Assembly: GCA_934339005.1 (NCBI GenBank)
Contig: CAKRHR010000004.1
Span: 46,593 to 110,592, forward strand
DNA from: an uncultured Catenibacillus sp.
Lineage (GTDB): Bacteria; Bacillota; Clostridia; Lachnospirales; Lachnospiraceae
Direction of reading: 5' to 3'
DNA length: 64,000 nt
The position numbers and the translations under genes were made by a program. Shown piece by piece: positions 43,999 through 53,249 of this stretch. Numbering within the stretch: position 1 is the first letter of the stretch; each line of letters starts with the position of its first letter. The notes below the pieces were generated by a model. It did no database searches and was not told where the DNA came from. It saw nothing but the letters and a program-made list of their open reading frames with translations.

Positions 43999-44864
43999 AT
44001 ATCTAATTTCTTTGTCACAGCAATCGCCAGAGCGCCCGGTCCGATGTGGCAGGCAACGCTTAAGGACAGAGGATTAACGATAATATCATGTCCAGGATAA
44101 AGGGTAGAAAGTTCTTCCTTTAAATCCATTGCCATCTCAAGATTAGCTGTATGTGCTATATCAATATGCATATCACTTGCAATATCGTCTGTGTGGAAAC
44201 GATTAGTAAAATCATTTTTAATGGCAGTCATCATGATCTGGCGTGCCTGCTTCATAGTACGGGCTTTTGCAAAAGAATCAAGCTTTTCACCCTGAATCTG
44301 AAGCACTGGTTTAATCTTTAACAGTGTACCAAGGGCTGCAGCGGCAGGTGTGATACGACCGCCCTTTTTAAGATATTTTAATGTATCAACAGTGATGTAG
44401 ATGCTGGAATCATATTTTGTATCTTCAAGGACTTTTTTGATTTCAGCAGCAGACATACCCTTATCTGCCATCGCTTTTGCATCGATAACAGAACGAAGCT
44501 GTGTCACAGAAATACGCTGGTTATTGACAACCTGAACTTTGCCGTCAAAATCGCCGGCAAGCATTGTTGCTGTACTGCATGAACTGCTTAAGCCGCTGGA
44601 CATTGGGATATGTACGATTTCATCGTAGTCTTTTAAAACATTTTCCCACATTGTCAGGACAGAATCAGGTGTTGGCTGGGATGTGCTGATGTCGGCGCCG
44701 TCAGCCAGCTTCGTATAAAATTCCTCCTGAGTCAGGTTGATATCTTCAAGAAATGTTTCGTCACCAAAGTTAAAAGGCATCGGAAGTACGAAAATACCAA
44801 GTTCCTTGCCCTGAGCCTGTGTGATACCACTGTTACTGTCAGTAATAATAGCTGTTTTACTCAT
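43995..44864 (-). CDS. DegV-family (FakB-like) fatty-acid-binding protein
   Basis: 289 residues, the normal length. IITDSNSGITQAQGKELG, STSQPTPDSVLTMWENVL, PMSSGLSSSCSTA, LKKGGRITPAAAALGTLLKIKP and HIGPGALAIAV are the family blocks. Probably binds a fatty acid for incorporation into phospholipid through FakA. Its stop shares the four bases CTAG (43995-43998) with the stop of the facing DegV gene. RBS AGGAGA. Confidence 0.93.
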   Translation of the reverse strand: MSKTAIITDSNSGITQAQGKELGIFVLPMPFNFGDETFLEDINLTQEEFYTKLADGADISTSQPTPDSVLTMWENVLKDYDEIVHIPMSSGLSSSCSTATMLAGDFDGKVQVVNNQRISVTQLRSVIDAKAMADKGMSAAEIKKVLEDTKYDSSIYITVDTLKYLKKGGRITPAAAALGTLLKIKPVLQIQGEKLDSFAKARTMKQARQIMMTAIKNDFTNRFHTDDIASDMHIDIAHTANLEMAMDLKEELSTLYPGHDIIVNPLSLSVACHIGPGALAIAVTKKLDI

Positions 44865-45046
44865 AAAATAATTCTCCTAAACTAAAGCGAATTGACAGAC
44901 AATTCATATATTTATTAATAGTGAACCAAACATTCAGATGCTAAACTAAAAAATATAAGTCATTAAATCTAAAATGTAAAAAAATAGCCATCTGAACCTG
45001 AAAAACACTTTCATGATAGCATTTTTGCCAATAAATGTAAAGGCTC
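44865..45046. other. Divergent intergenic region upstream of the DegV gene
   Basis: A/T rich. TTCAGATG (44933-44940) and CATCTGAA (44989-44996) form an 8-bp inverted repeat, extended by CTA/TAG after one bulged base, with a loop of about 48 bases. It would lie in the leader of the minus-strand DegV gene. No clear promoter was placed on that strand. Confidence 0.3.
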
Positions 45047-45076
45047 TTGACAATCACTTTTACCCACAAGTATAAT
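45047..45076 (+). promoter_or_regulatory. Sigma-A promoter of prfC
   Basis: TTGACA (45047-45052), 18-base spacer, TATAAT (45071-45076). Both boxes are perfect. The leader to the GTG start is about 140 bases. Confidence 0.8.
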
Positions 45077-45091
45077 TAAAGGGTTTGGATG

Positions 45092-45160
45092 ATGTCAGGC
45101 GTATAAAATTAGAATTAAGCATTTGAAGCCTGAAAAAGGAATCTGATATAAACCTGACAT
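45092..45160 (+). other. prfC leader with two competing pairings
   Basis: The arm ATGTCAGGC (45092-45100) can pair with GCCTGA (45128-45133) or, through its first eight bases, with CCTGACAT (45153-45160), but not both. No T run follows, so any control would act on translation or stability. Confidence 0.4.
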
Positions 45161-45223
45161 AAACGATAGAAGGTTATTATAGAAAACAACATTGATTTAT
45201 AAACAATTTTAGGAGGAACATTT

Positions 45224-46816
45224 GTGGCAAGTTTAAATGAAGAAATTAAGAAACGAAGAACATTCGCGATTATTTCCCATCCCGATGCCGGTAAGACAAC
45301 CCTGACAGAGAAATTTCTGTTATACGGTGGTGCGATTAATCTGGCCGGTTCAGTTAAAGGCAAGAAGACACAGCGTCATGCCGTATCTGACTGGATGGAA
45401 ATTGAAAAAGAAAGAGGTATTTCAGTAACTTCTTCCGTGATGCAGTTTAACTATGACGGCTACTGCATCAATATTTTGGATACACCTGGACATCAGGATT
45501 TCTCAGAGGATACTTATCGTACATTGATGGCAGCAGATTCTGCAGTCATGGTCATTGATGCTTCAAAGGGTGTTGAGGCACAGACAATCAAATTATTTAA
45601 AGTTTGTGTGATGCGTCATATTCCTATTTTTACATTTATTAATAAGATGGATCTGGAAGCCCGTGATCCATTTGATTTGATGGATGAAATCGAATCCGTG
45701 CTCGGTATTCATACATGTCCGATTAACTGGCCAATTGGCAGCGGACGTGATTTCAGAGGTGTGTATGACAGAAATACAAGACATATCCATGCATTTACAC
45801 CGTTTGCCAACGGACAAAAAGCCGTGGATGACACTGACCTGACAATGGATTCACCTGAACTTCAGGGTGTCATCGGCGATGAATTGTATGAAAAACTTGT
45901 TGATGATGTGGAATTGCTTGACGGTGCCAGTGACCCGTTTGATTTGAAAAAAGTATCCGAAGGTAATTTGTCACCTGTATTTTTTGGTTCAGCGCTGACA
46001 AACTTTGGTATTGAAATATTTTTGAATTATTTCCTTGAAATGACATCTTCACCACTGCCAAGAAAAGCAGACATTGGTGAAATCGATACTTTCAGTCCTG
46101 ATTTTTCGGCATTTGTCTTTAAGATTCAGGCAAATATGAACAAAGCCCATCGTGACCGAATCGCATTTATGCGTATTTGCTCAGGTAAATTTGAGGGCGG
46201 CATGGAAGTTTACCATGTACAGGGCAATAAAAAACAAAAACTTTTACAGCCACAGCAGATGATGGCGCAGGAAAGAAAAATCATTAACGAAGCCTATGCC
46301 GGTGATATTATCGGTGTGTTTGACCCGGGTATTTTCTCCATTGGTGATACTTTATGTAAACCGGGAAATAAATTTCAGTTCGAGGGTATTCCGACATTTG
46401 CACCGGAGCATTTTGCAAGAGTGCGTCAGGTCGATACGATGAAACGTAAACAGTTCATCAAGGGTATCAACCAGATTGCCCAGGAGGGTGCTATTCAGAT
46501 TTTCCAGGAATACAACACAGGTATGGAAGAAATTATCGTCGGCGTAGTTGGTGTGCTTCAGTTTGAAGTGCTTGAGCACCGCTTAAAGAGTGAATATGGT
46601 GTCGAAATCCGTATGGAAATGATGCCTCACGAATATATCCGTTGGGTTGAAAATAAAGATGAAATCGACACAGCCAAGATTATCGGTACATCGGATATGA
46701 AGCGTATTAAAGATTTGAAAGGAAATCCTCTGTTATTGTTTATCCACAGTTGGGCAGTAAACTCAGTTCTGGATAAGAATCCTGGACTTAAACTTTCTGA
46801 ATTCGGTCGTTGGTAA
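45224..46816 (+). CDS. prfC: Peptide chain release factor 3
   Basis: 530 residues, the standard length. A translational GTPase that recycles RF1/RF2 from the ribosome. G1 SHPDAGKTTL, switch region RGISVTSSVMQF, G3 DTPGHQDFSEDTYR, G4 FINKMD; domains II and III follow. Start is GTG 45224 after AGGAGGA; no ATG fits. A good promoter and a 140-base leader precede it, and an AEC carrier gene follows 20 bases downstream. Confidence 0.96.
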   Translation: MASLNEEIKKRRTFAIISHPDAGKTTLTEKFLLYGGAINLAGSVKGKKTQRHAVSDWMEIEKERGISVTSSVMQFNYDGYCINILDTPGHQDFSEDTYRTLMAADSAVMVIDASKGVEAQTIKLFKVCVMRHIPIFTFINKMDLEARDPFDLMDEIESVLGIHTCPINWPIGSGRDFRGVYDRNTRHIHAFTPFANGQKAVDDTDLTMDSPELQGVIGDELYEKLVDDVELLDGASDPFDLKKVSEGNLSPVFFGSALTNFGIEIFLNYFLEMTSSPLPRKADIGEIDTFSPDFSAFVFKIQANMNKAHRDRIAFMRICSGKFEGGMEVYHVQGNKKQKLLQPQQMMAQERKIINEAYAGDIIGVFDPGIFSIGDTLCKPGNKFQFEGIPTFAPEHFARVRQVDTMKRKQFIKGINQIAQEGAIQIFQEYNTGMEEIIVGVVGVLQFEVLEHRLKSEYGVEIRMEMMPHEYIRWVENKDEIDTAKIIGTSDMKRIKDLKGNPLLLFIHSWAVNSVLDKNPGLKLSEFGRW

Positions 46817-46836
46817 GATAAAGAGAGGGAGATTTT

Positions 46837-47757
46837 ATGAATGTCGTGGTAACAATGGCAAAGTTGCTCTTTGCAATGGTATTGGGGTTCTTTTTAAACA
46901 AGAAAAACATTCTGGATGAATATGTCAGCAAAAAGATTTCATCACTGATTATCAATGTGACATGTCCGTTGCTGATTTTAACATCGGTGACATCTCTTGA
47001 AGGCAGCAGTAGCGGCGATATATGGCTGCTTCTGATTGCAGGTGCAGTGACTTATCTGATTTTACCATTTCTGTCACTGCTGATTGCAAAGCTTGTGAGA
47101 GCACCAAAGGACTGTATGGGCGTTTACCGAAGCATGATTATGTTTTCAAACAGCTCATTCATGGGCTATCCGGTTGTGGAAGCGCTGTATGGTCCGTTTG
47201 CGATTTTCTATTCAACGATTTTCCATTTCGGGTTTAATATTTTGTTCTTCTCTTATGGTACATTTGTCATTGCCAAAGATGCTGGAGATGCGAAAAAATT
47301 TGAAGCTAAACGTCTGATTAACGGTGGTATGATTGCAGGTATTCTTGCACTGATTATTTATTTCTGCCATATTCCGATGCCGTCCGTAGTGGTTGAACCG
47401 CTGAAATTTATTGGCAATGTGACAACACCGCTGTCCATGCTTGTGATTGGCAGCAACATGGCAAACTGTAATCTTAAAGAAGTGTTTACAGAAAAACGCA
47501 TGTACATTATGACAGCAATTCGTCTGATTGTGATGCCGCTTATTGCATTTCTTGCCATGCGCCTGATTACAAGTGACCCGGTATTAATTGGTATTGTAAC
47601 AATTACAATGGGTATGCCTGTAGGTTCACTGGTGGCTATGGGTGCCAGCGCTTATGAAAAACAGGGCAAAGTTGCATCGATTGTTGTTGTGCTTTCAACG
47701 ATTTGCTCCATGATAACAATTCCGATCATGGCAGTGCTCTTAAATATGTTGCAATAA
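46837..47757 (+). CDS. AEC-family (auxin efflux carrier-like) transporter
   Basis: 306 residues, about ten membrane helices in two inverted halves. FLNKKNILDEYVSKKISSLIINVTCPLLIL, FSNSSFMGYPVVEALYG and the C-terminal TITMGMPVGSLVAMGASAY are typical of the AEC family, which moves organic acids or amino acids. It is probably cotranscribed with prfC; there is no functional link evident. Confidence 0.88.
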   Translation: MNVVVTMAKLLFAMVLGFFLNKKNILDEYVSKKISSLIINVTCPLLILTSVTSLEGSSSGDIWLLLIAGAVTYLILPFLSLLIAKLVRAPKDCMGVYRSMIMFSNSSFMGYPVVEALYGPFAIFYSTIFHFGFNILFFSYGTFVIAKDAGDAKKFEAKRLINGGMIAGILALIIYFCHIPMPSVVVEPLKFIGNVTTPLSMLVIGSNMANCNLKEVFTEKRMYIMTAIRLIVMPLIAFLAMRLITSDPVLIGIVTITMGMPVGSLVAMGASAYEKQGKVASIVVVLSTICSMITIPIMAVLLNMLQ

Positions 47758-47777
47758 AGTTATAGAATACGATGATG

Positions 47778-47819
47778 AAAGCATCGAAATTCCTGAAATA
47801 GTGGATTTCGATGCTTTTT
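47778..47819 (+). terminator. Terminator of prfC-AEC
   Basis: AAAGCATCGAAATTC pairs with GATTTCGATGCTTT with a short loop (CTGAAATAGTG), followed by Ts. Confidence 0.85.
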
Positions 47820-47861
47820 GTATAGGCTGTAATACATACTTTGTGTAAAAAATAACAAATC

Positions 47862-47890
47862 TTGTAATATGCACAATATCATGTTAAAAT
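47862..47890 (+). promoter_or_regulatory. Promoter of the PhlG-like/MFS pair
   Basis: TTGTAA (47862-47867), 17-base spacer, TAAAAT (47885-47890) with TG two bases before it (extended -10). The leader is about 68 bases. Confidence 0.6.
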
Positions 47891-47964
47891 ATTTAGGTTA
47901 GATTGACTCATATGCGAAATGCCCGAAAATTTAAGGCTTTTTGCAAATTATTGGGAGGTAGATT

Positions 47965-48765
47965 ATGAGTAATGTGAACACAACAATTCCGAATGCCGGA
48001 CAGACATATATGCCATGTCAGGAGAATATCAACGTGCCATTTTTGCCATATGAAAAACCGGCAAAACCAGACCCGTTGCTTCCGGAACTTGAATTGAAAG
48101 AAGCATACATTGGACAGGGATATGTACTGCCATCACAAAAGCAGCATTTCCTGCCGGGCGTAACTTCTGAGATGATGGACTGGTTCTGGGCAAATCTTGA
48201 AAAATGCTATTATCTGTGGGCACCGGGTTCACACAAAAAATTCAGTTGGGTAAAGAGCCCTGTTCAGTATGGTATGGATGCTTCTGTACATATGATTTCA
48301 GAGTCCTGCGAACCCGGACTGGCTGTTTTTGGTGGCGAAGGTGTGGAGATTCATCGTCTGGCACTTGAGGATTTCTTCCCATTCACAACGTGTCTGAAGC
48401 ATGTCATCTGTGAAGGTGTGTTTAACGACCTTGGCGAGATGGTAGATTCTACAGTGCATATGTGGGAAGATGTAGAAGGTGGGTGTGTACATATCACAGC
48501 GACTGTACAGAATGCGAAAGCATCTATGCCGCCGTCATTTATTTTGGATATTCTGAAGGAAAATCCCGAGGCAAAAATTGTTCCTAATTTTGCGACAGAG
48601 CATGAGGATTATGAAGCAAGCCAGTGGCCTGTATTTTTGCCGAAGTTATATGAACTCTGGAAGAATCATCCAGATCCATCACAGAATGTACAGTGTTGCC
48701 TTGAAGTTGAGAAGGTGGGCGACAGCTACCGTTATATTAAAGAAAACGGCCCTGTCAGACTGTAA
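47965..48765 (+). CDS. PhlG/phloretin-hydrolase-like C-C bond hydrolase
   Basis: 266 residues. It resembles the DAPG hydrolase family: HFLPGVTSEMMDWFWANLEK (61-80), YYLWAPGSHKKFSW (82-95) and an HxxxE pair at H213/E217 like the C-terminal zinc ligands of PhlG. PhlG cleaves an acetyl group from 2,4-diacetylphloroglucinol; the relative in Eubacterium ramulus splits phloretin to phloroglucinol and a phenylpropionate. Both are zinc or metal-dependent C-acyl hydrolases. I infer that this enzyme cleaves a C-C bond between a phenolic or beta-diketone ring and an acyl chain. No signal peptide. GGGAGG precedes the ATG. It lies upstream of an MFS carrier by 74 bases. Recognition is by motif memory, not alignment. 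Confidence 0.68.
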   Translation: MSNVNTTIPNAGQTYMPCQENINVPFLPYEKPAKPDPLLPELELKEAYIGQGYVLPSQKQHFLPGVTSEMMDWFWANLEKCYYLWAPGSHKKFSWVKSPVQYGMDASVHMISESCEPGLAVFGGEGVEIHRLALEDFFPFTTCLKHVICEGVFNDLGEMVDSTVHMWEDVEGGCVHITATVQNAKASMPPSFILDILKENPEAKIVPNFATEHEDYEASQWPVFLPKLYELWKNHPDPSQNVQCCLEVEKVGDSYRYIKENGPVRL

Positions 48766-48839
48766 GTGGAACAAAGGGTATAACTCCCGGAAAGATGGGG
48801 ATAAATTCTCCGTAAAAATTTAAGAAAGAGGATAGTTCA

Positions 48840-50063
48840 ATGAAAAAATTAAATCGTTGGGTATACGCAGTTGTCGGCGTTATCGTATTATTGATGGCCG
48901 GACTTGTGTATGCATGGTCTGTAATGTCAAAATCCATCGGTGCTTCAAGACCGGACTGGACAAAGGCACAGTTATCTTTGACATTTACACTCGTTATGGC
49001 ATTTTTCTGTGTGGGCTGTTTGCTTGCAGGTATTTTTGCAAAGAAAGTCAGTCCTAAGATTTATGTGTTACTCTCAGGTGTATTATTTTTAGCCGGATTT
49101 TTAATCGCAGGTATGACAGGCGATTCACCGGCAATGTTATATGTTGGTTTTGGTGTGCTTTGCGGTCTTGGTGCAGGTTTTGCATACAACGCAGTTATGA
49201 GTACAATGTCTGCCTGGTTCCCTGATAAACAGGGCTTAATCTCAGGTATCTTGCTAATGGGATTTGGTTTAAGTGCATTTATCGTTGGTAAAGTATTTGC
49301 AGCAGTAACACCGACAGATGGTTCTGATGCATGGCAGTCTACATTTAAAGTACTTGGTATTATCATTGTCATTGTCATGGTTATCTGCAGCTTCTTCTTC
49401 GTGAAACCGGGCGCAGATTTTAAACCACCTGTAGCAGCAAAGAAAAAAGAAACAAGAGAACCTGCATGTGATATTAACACAGGTGCGATGGTTAAAAAAC
49501 CTGCATTCTGGCTGTATTATATCTGGGCAATCTTAATCAGTGCAGCCGGTCTTGCACTTGTGGCTCAGGCTACAGGTATCGCAACACAGGTTGGTACAAC
49601 TGTATCTGATGGTACAATCGCAACAGTTGTAGGTCTGATTTCTATCTGCAACGGTCTTGGTCGTGTTGTTTTTGGTGCTTTATTTGATAAGAAGGGCTAC
49701 AAACTGACGATGATTCTTGACATGATTGTGTTTGTTGCTGCCTGTGCAATACTGATTCTTGCACTTGTATCAGGTCAGTTTGTATTTATCGTAATCGGCT
49801 TTATCGTCGGCGGTTTCGCTTATGGTGGTGTTACACCAACAAACTCCGCAATTATCAGCGATTTCTTCGGAAGAACATATTATTCACTGAATTTTTCACT
49901 GATTAATACAAACCTTCTGATTGCATCTTTTGCATCTACAATCGCAGGTAAACTTTATGATGCAAGCGGTTCCTACATGAGCACAATTTATATGATGCTT
50001 GGTGTAACTATCGTTGGTTTCTTAGTATTCCTCTGCATCCGCAGACCGGCAAAAGAAAAATAA
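48840..50063 (+). CDS. OFA-family MFS transporter
   Basis: 407 residues, 12 membrane helices. The N-terminal RWVYAVVGVIVLLMAGLVYAWSVM and GLGAGFAYNAVMSTMSAWFPDKQGLISGILLMGFG are typical of the oxalate/formate antiporter (OFA) family of the major facilitator superfamily; members exchange organic anions. A central loop at about 195-215 is Lys/Glu rich. It probably imports the substrate or exports the acid product of the adjacent hydrolase. RBS AAGAGGA. Ends before a terminator. Confidence 0.88.
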   Translation: MKKLNRWVYAVVGVIVLLMAGLVYAWSVMSKSIGASRPDWTKAQLSLTFTLVMAFFCVGCLLAGIFAKKVSPKIYVLLSGVLFLAGFLIAGMTGDSPAMLYVGFGVLCGLGAGFAYNAVMSTMSAWFPDKQGLISGILLMGFGLSAFIVGKVFAAVTPTDGSDAWQSTFKVLGIIIVIVMVICSFFFVKPGADFKPPVAAKKKETREPACDINTGAMVKKPAFWLYYIWAILISAAGLALVAQATGIATQVGTTVSDGTIATVVGLISICNGLGRVVFGALFDKKGYKLTMILDMIVFVAACAILILALVSGQFVFIVIGFIVGGFAYGGVTPTNSAIISDFFGRTYYSLNFSLINTNLLIASFASTIAGKLYDASGSYMSTIYMMLGVTIVGFLVFLCIRRPAKEK

Positions 50064-50074
50064 AATGAAAATAT

Positions 50075-50139
50075 GGCAGAAAACTGACAGGGATAACATC
50101 ATTTTTCAAAATGAAAATCTGCAGTTTTCTGCTATTTTT
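50075..50139 (+). terminator. Terminator after the MFS gene
   Basis: GGCAGAAAACTG (50075-50086) pairs with CAGTTTTCTGCT (50122-50133), followed by ATTTTTA. Confidence 0.75.
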
Positions 50140-50238
50140 ATGCACAGATATTACTATTATTGTGGGTGAAGATTATTTATAATGATTTATATGATAAATT
50201 AAGGAATTGCTGATGTTTTTTAATGATGAAAGGAGTTT

Positions 50239-51240
50239 ATGAAAATGGCTTATTTAACACCGCAAAACACAATGGGTGAACTTGAACATATTCCGGAACT
50301 TGGAGATATGGCAAGATTTGTCATGTACACAAAAGATACAGAAAATCAGGCAGCTCAGGGTTTTACAGATATGCCGATTGCCGGGGCAAAAAATATCGGC
50401 TGGAGTCCTGAGGGGATGTGCGCAGGCGTGAATCTATTGATTGATCAGGTTGTAAATAAAGGCGCAAAAGCACATTATGTGTATACAGAGGCAGAATGTG
50501 CCGGGGATGCACAGATGAAAAATGTCAATGTTATTCGACTTGTACCGGAAATCATTGATCCGGAGAAACCATTTATTATCCTGGTATCCGGTGGTGCATA
50601 TAATGTTGTGTGCAATGCCACAGAAGCCCTGCCAACAGCAGTTCATATGCTTGCCAGAGGTTATCAGGTATTTGTACTCAGTTACCGTGTGGGCGAACTT
50701 GGCATTTTCCCAAAACCAATCGATGATATGGCGGCAGCTCTTCGTTACATCCGTGCACACGCAGCAGCATTTCAGTTAAATCCTGATGTATACGCAGTAG
50801 CAGGTTTTTCTGCAGGTGCGAATCTGATTTCAACCTGGGGCACAACTAATGCAGGTTATGCATCTTATGATCTGCCAAAACCAAAGGCAATGTTCCCAAT
50901 TTATACAGTTGTTGATTTAAAGACACTGGATGATATCACACCAAACTGTGAGTTTTTAAATACAATGCTTGGTGTTGATTACACAAAAGACATGGTAGAA
51001 AAATACAACATTGAACAGCATATCGATGCCGATTATCCACCATGCTATATTGTGTGTGGCAAAGACGATACAACTGTATCCCCGAAAAATTCAGAACTGA
51101 TGAAGCAGCGTCTTGATGAAGCGGGTGTTCCAGCCATTCTTTGTGAGGGTGAGCATGCTCAGCACGGTTTTGGTGATGGCACAGGCACAGACGTTGAAGG
51201 CTGGCCTGAATGCGCGCTGGATTTTATGGAAGCGTTATAG
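50239..51240 (+). CDS. Alpha/beta-hydrolase, BD-FAE/esterase-like
   Basis: 333 residues, no signal peptide. Oxyanion strand FIILVSGGAY, nucleophile S191 in GFSAGAN, Asp in CGKDDTTV, and His in EHAQHGFG near the end: a complete catalytic triad. It resembles acetyl-esterase/lipase proteins that act on small esters. By position in the cluster it may remove an acyl or ester group from the substrate before or after C-C cleavage. Start ATG 50239 or 50245; AAGGAG is nearer the ideal distance from the second. Flanked by terminators, so it is a one-gene transcript. Confidence 0.85.
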   Translation: MKMAYLTPQNTMGELEHIPELGDMARFVMYTKDTENQAAQGFTDMPIAGAKNIGWSPEGMCAGVNLLIDQVVNKGAKAHYVYTEAECAGDAQMKNVNVIRLVPEIIDPEKPFIILVSGGAYNVVCNATEALPTAVHMLARGYQVFVLSYRVGELGIFPKPIDDMAAALRYIRAHAAAFQLNPDVYAVAGFSAGANLISTWGTTNAGYASYDLPKPKAMFPIYTVVDLKTLDDITPNCEFLNTMLGVDYTKDMVEKYNIEQHIDADYPPCYIVCGKDDTTVSPKNSELMKQRLDEAGVPAILCEGEHAQHGFGDGTGTDVEGWPECALDFMEAL

Positions 51241-51246
51241 GAAAAT

Positions 51247-51306
51247 AAAATATCGACTTCCGATACTCAGATTTTGTCTGCTTTTGGAGGTCGATATTTT
51301 TTTGAA
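51247..51306 (+). terminator. Terminator of the esterase gene
   Basis: AAATATCGACTTCC pairs with GGAGGTCGATATTT, followed by TTTTT. Confidence 0.85.
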
Positions 51307-51335
51307 GTTTGTTTTCTGGAAGATAAATATATATA

Positions 51336-51370
51336 GAATTACGGGAGTAGCTTTAGCTACGGAGTAATTC
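51336..51370. repeat. Palindrome with two nested stems
   Basis: GAATTAC (51336-51342) pairs with GTAATTC (51364-51370), and the inner GTAGC with GCTAC around TTTA. No T run follows on either strand. It may end the PucR transcript or be a dispersed palindromic repeat. Confidence 0.4.
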
Positions 51371-51435
51371 GTGACATTAAATTAGGGGCAAAATACCTTT
51401 TGATCTTAGCGTCATATGGAATAGCATAGCATAGT

Positions 51436-52995
51436 TTAATTCTCCGGATTTTCCCGCATATATTCCAGAATCTTAAAAGAAAAATGCAGTTTAATAAGCT
51501 CATCACCGTGGTTTAACGGGTTACCGGTGAGCTTTTTGATTTTATCAATACGATAAAGTAGTGTGTTTTTATGAATATGCAGATAATCTGCGGTACGCTG
51601 AGTATTCTGGGAAAAATTCAAATACTGATACAGCGTATTAAAAAAATCTGTATGTTTTTCTTCATCGTAAGCTTTGAGTGTCAGCAGGGCGGGATGGCAG
51701 AAATCTAGCAGGCTGTAATCCTGACTTTCACATATTTCCAGAATGTGGAAAATGGACATGACTTCATAACGATAAAGACCGGGCTTATTTTTCATTTTAC
51801 GGCCAAGACCTGCGGATTTTAAAGATTGCTGATAGTATTTTCGGATTTCCTGAATATTTTTAAAGGAGTTACTTAAACCGGCAATCAAATCATTACTGAT
51901 AAGATAATCCTCAAGTGCTTCATTTGTAAAACGGTGATTGGCGTGGTCATCACATCCGTTAATCAGGAAAATAATGGAATTCTGGTAAATGACATAAAGA
52001 CATCCCGGCAGCAGCGACTGGAGGTTGGCAACGATTAATTCCTGTTTAGCTTCGGAGGTTGTATTGTACTTGTCACTGATAGACAAAATAAATAAATCAT
52101 CCTTCAGTGTGTAGCCAAGGGTTTCCAGACGTTCTTTGCTGCTTTCAATATTGCCGGCGTTATTATCCAGCAGGTCACCGATAAAATAGGCATACATCGT
52201 ACCTTTATTTTTTTTATAAAAATCCTTTTTCTGCAATTCAATGGACGCAATTCTGCACAGCCTGTGTATCAGCTCAATATCATTTTCTGAAATTTTCCGA
52301 TTCTGTTCATACAACATCACATGGGCGACCTCGATGCCCTGAATCTTAACAGTGCCGATGAGCATGCCGCGGTTATGCACAGGATTGTGAATATAAACTG
52401 GCCGGCGGCTTTTTCGAACACGGTCATCAAGCTTACTCTGACGGATGAATTGAATGCCCTCTTCTTCGATGCGGCCAAGACTGTTTTCCTTTGCCATCAG
52501 GTCATTGTCGGCAGAAGCCCCGGTGGATACGGCGATATGGTGATATGAACTATCAATGATAAAAATCGGATTGCCAAGAAAACTGTAAGCTACATCGCAG
52601 ATGCCCTGAATACCTTCATCATTAAAAAGCGCATCCAGCAAAAGGCGCATGCCTGTAACAACACGCTGGCTCTCAAGAAATATTTCCTGAATCTGATTAT
52701 ATATAAGAAAAACGTCCACAGATGGGTCAAGACAGAGCAGGTTCATCGGCTGGTCTGTGGCAGAAATCGCCTTATATTCTTCTTTTGTGCCATAAATAAG
52801 AAAATTGGTGCAGTAATTGGCATGCAATTCACGCGGAAACAGGGCGGCAGGGCCAAAATAAAGGACGCCCGGCAAGAATATGTCCTGGGATTTGGTCAGC
52901 ATACGGATGCCTGTAAAATCTGTATTAAAACTATCTTTTTTTAAGAAACCAATAGGGCAATCGCCCAATACATCAAGAATTTCGGAAAGAAACAT
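51436..52995 (-). CDS. PucR-type transcriptional regulator
   Basis: 519 residues. An N-terminal catabolite-sensing region, a GAF-like middle (about 160-270), a GGDEF-related segment, and a C-terminal PucR helix-turn-helix (NTQRTADYLHIHKNTLLYRIDKIKKLTG) near 465-492. PucR-family proteins usually activate adjacent catabolic operons in response to substrate or starvation. It diverges from the thiolase operon, so that is the probable target, together with the PhlG-like pair. ATG 52995 has GGAG upstream; the frame opens 13 codons earlier without a site. Confidence 0.85.
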   Translation of the reverse strand: MFLSEILDVLGDCPIGFLKKDSFNTDFTGIRMLTKSQDIFLPGVLYFGPAALFPRELHANYCTNFLIYGTKEEYKAISATDQPMNLLCLDPSVDVFLIYNQIQEIFLESQRVVTGMRLLLDALFNDEGIQGICDVAYSFLGNPIFIIDSSYHHIAVSTGASADNDLMAKENSLGRIEEEGIQFIRQSKLDDRVRKSRRPVYIHNPVHNRGMLIGTVKIQGIEVAHVMLYEQNRKISENDIELIHRLCRIASIELQKKDFYKKNKGTMYAYFIGDLLDNNAGNIESSKERLETLGYTLKDDLFILSISDKYNTTSEAKQELIVANLQSLLPGCLYVIYQNSIIFLINGCDDHANHRFTNEALEDYLISNDLIAGLSNSFKNIQEIRKYYQQSLKSAGLGRKMKNKPGLYRYEVMSIFHILEICESQDYSLLDFCHPALLTLKAYDEEKHTDFFNTLYQYLNFSQNTQRTADYLHIHKNTLLYRIDKIKKLTGNPLNHGDELIKLHFSFKILEYMRENPEN

Positions 52996-53118
52996 AAAAT
53001 CACTCCTTAACGGGATTTTTGAGCATAAAAGCAATAAAAATTATTAATAAATGGACTTTCTGTCATATACACACAAAATAAAAAACAAAAAGTGGTTTAA
53101 CATTTGTGCGTTTGTACG

Positions 53119-53214
53119 ATGTAATAATAAAAAGATTATACTATAATATAACCATATGGACAAGTGAAGAATATAAGAAGTTACTTGTCGGAAATCACTG
53201 GGCAGTTCAGTGAT
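53119..53214 (+). promoter_or_regulatory. Thiolase operon promoter and two leader hairpins
   Basis: TATAAT at 53142-53147 with only a weak -35 (ATGTAA, 53119-53124), suiting an activator. The leader has two perfect 7-bp stems: GACAAGT/ACTTGTC (53159-53165 with 53183-53189) and ATCACTG/CAGTGAT (53194-53200 with 53208-53214). Upstream at 53099-53122 is a loose inverted motif ACATTTGTGC...GTACGATGT, a possible regulator site. Confidence 0.5.
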
Positions 53215-53249
53215 ATGATGATTTAAAAGGGGAAAGGAAGGAATTATTA

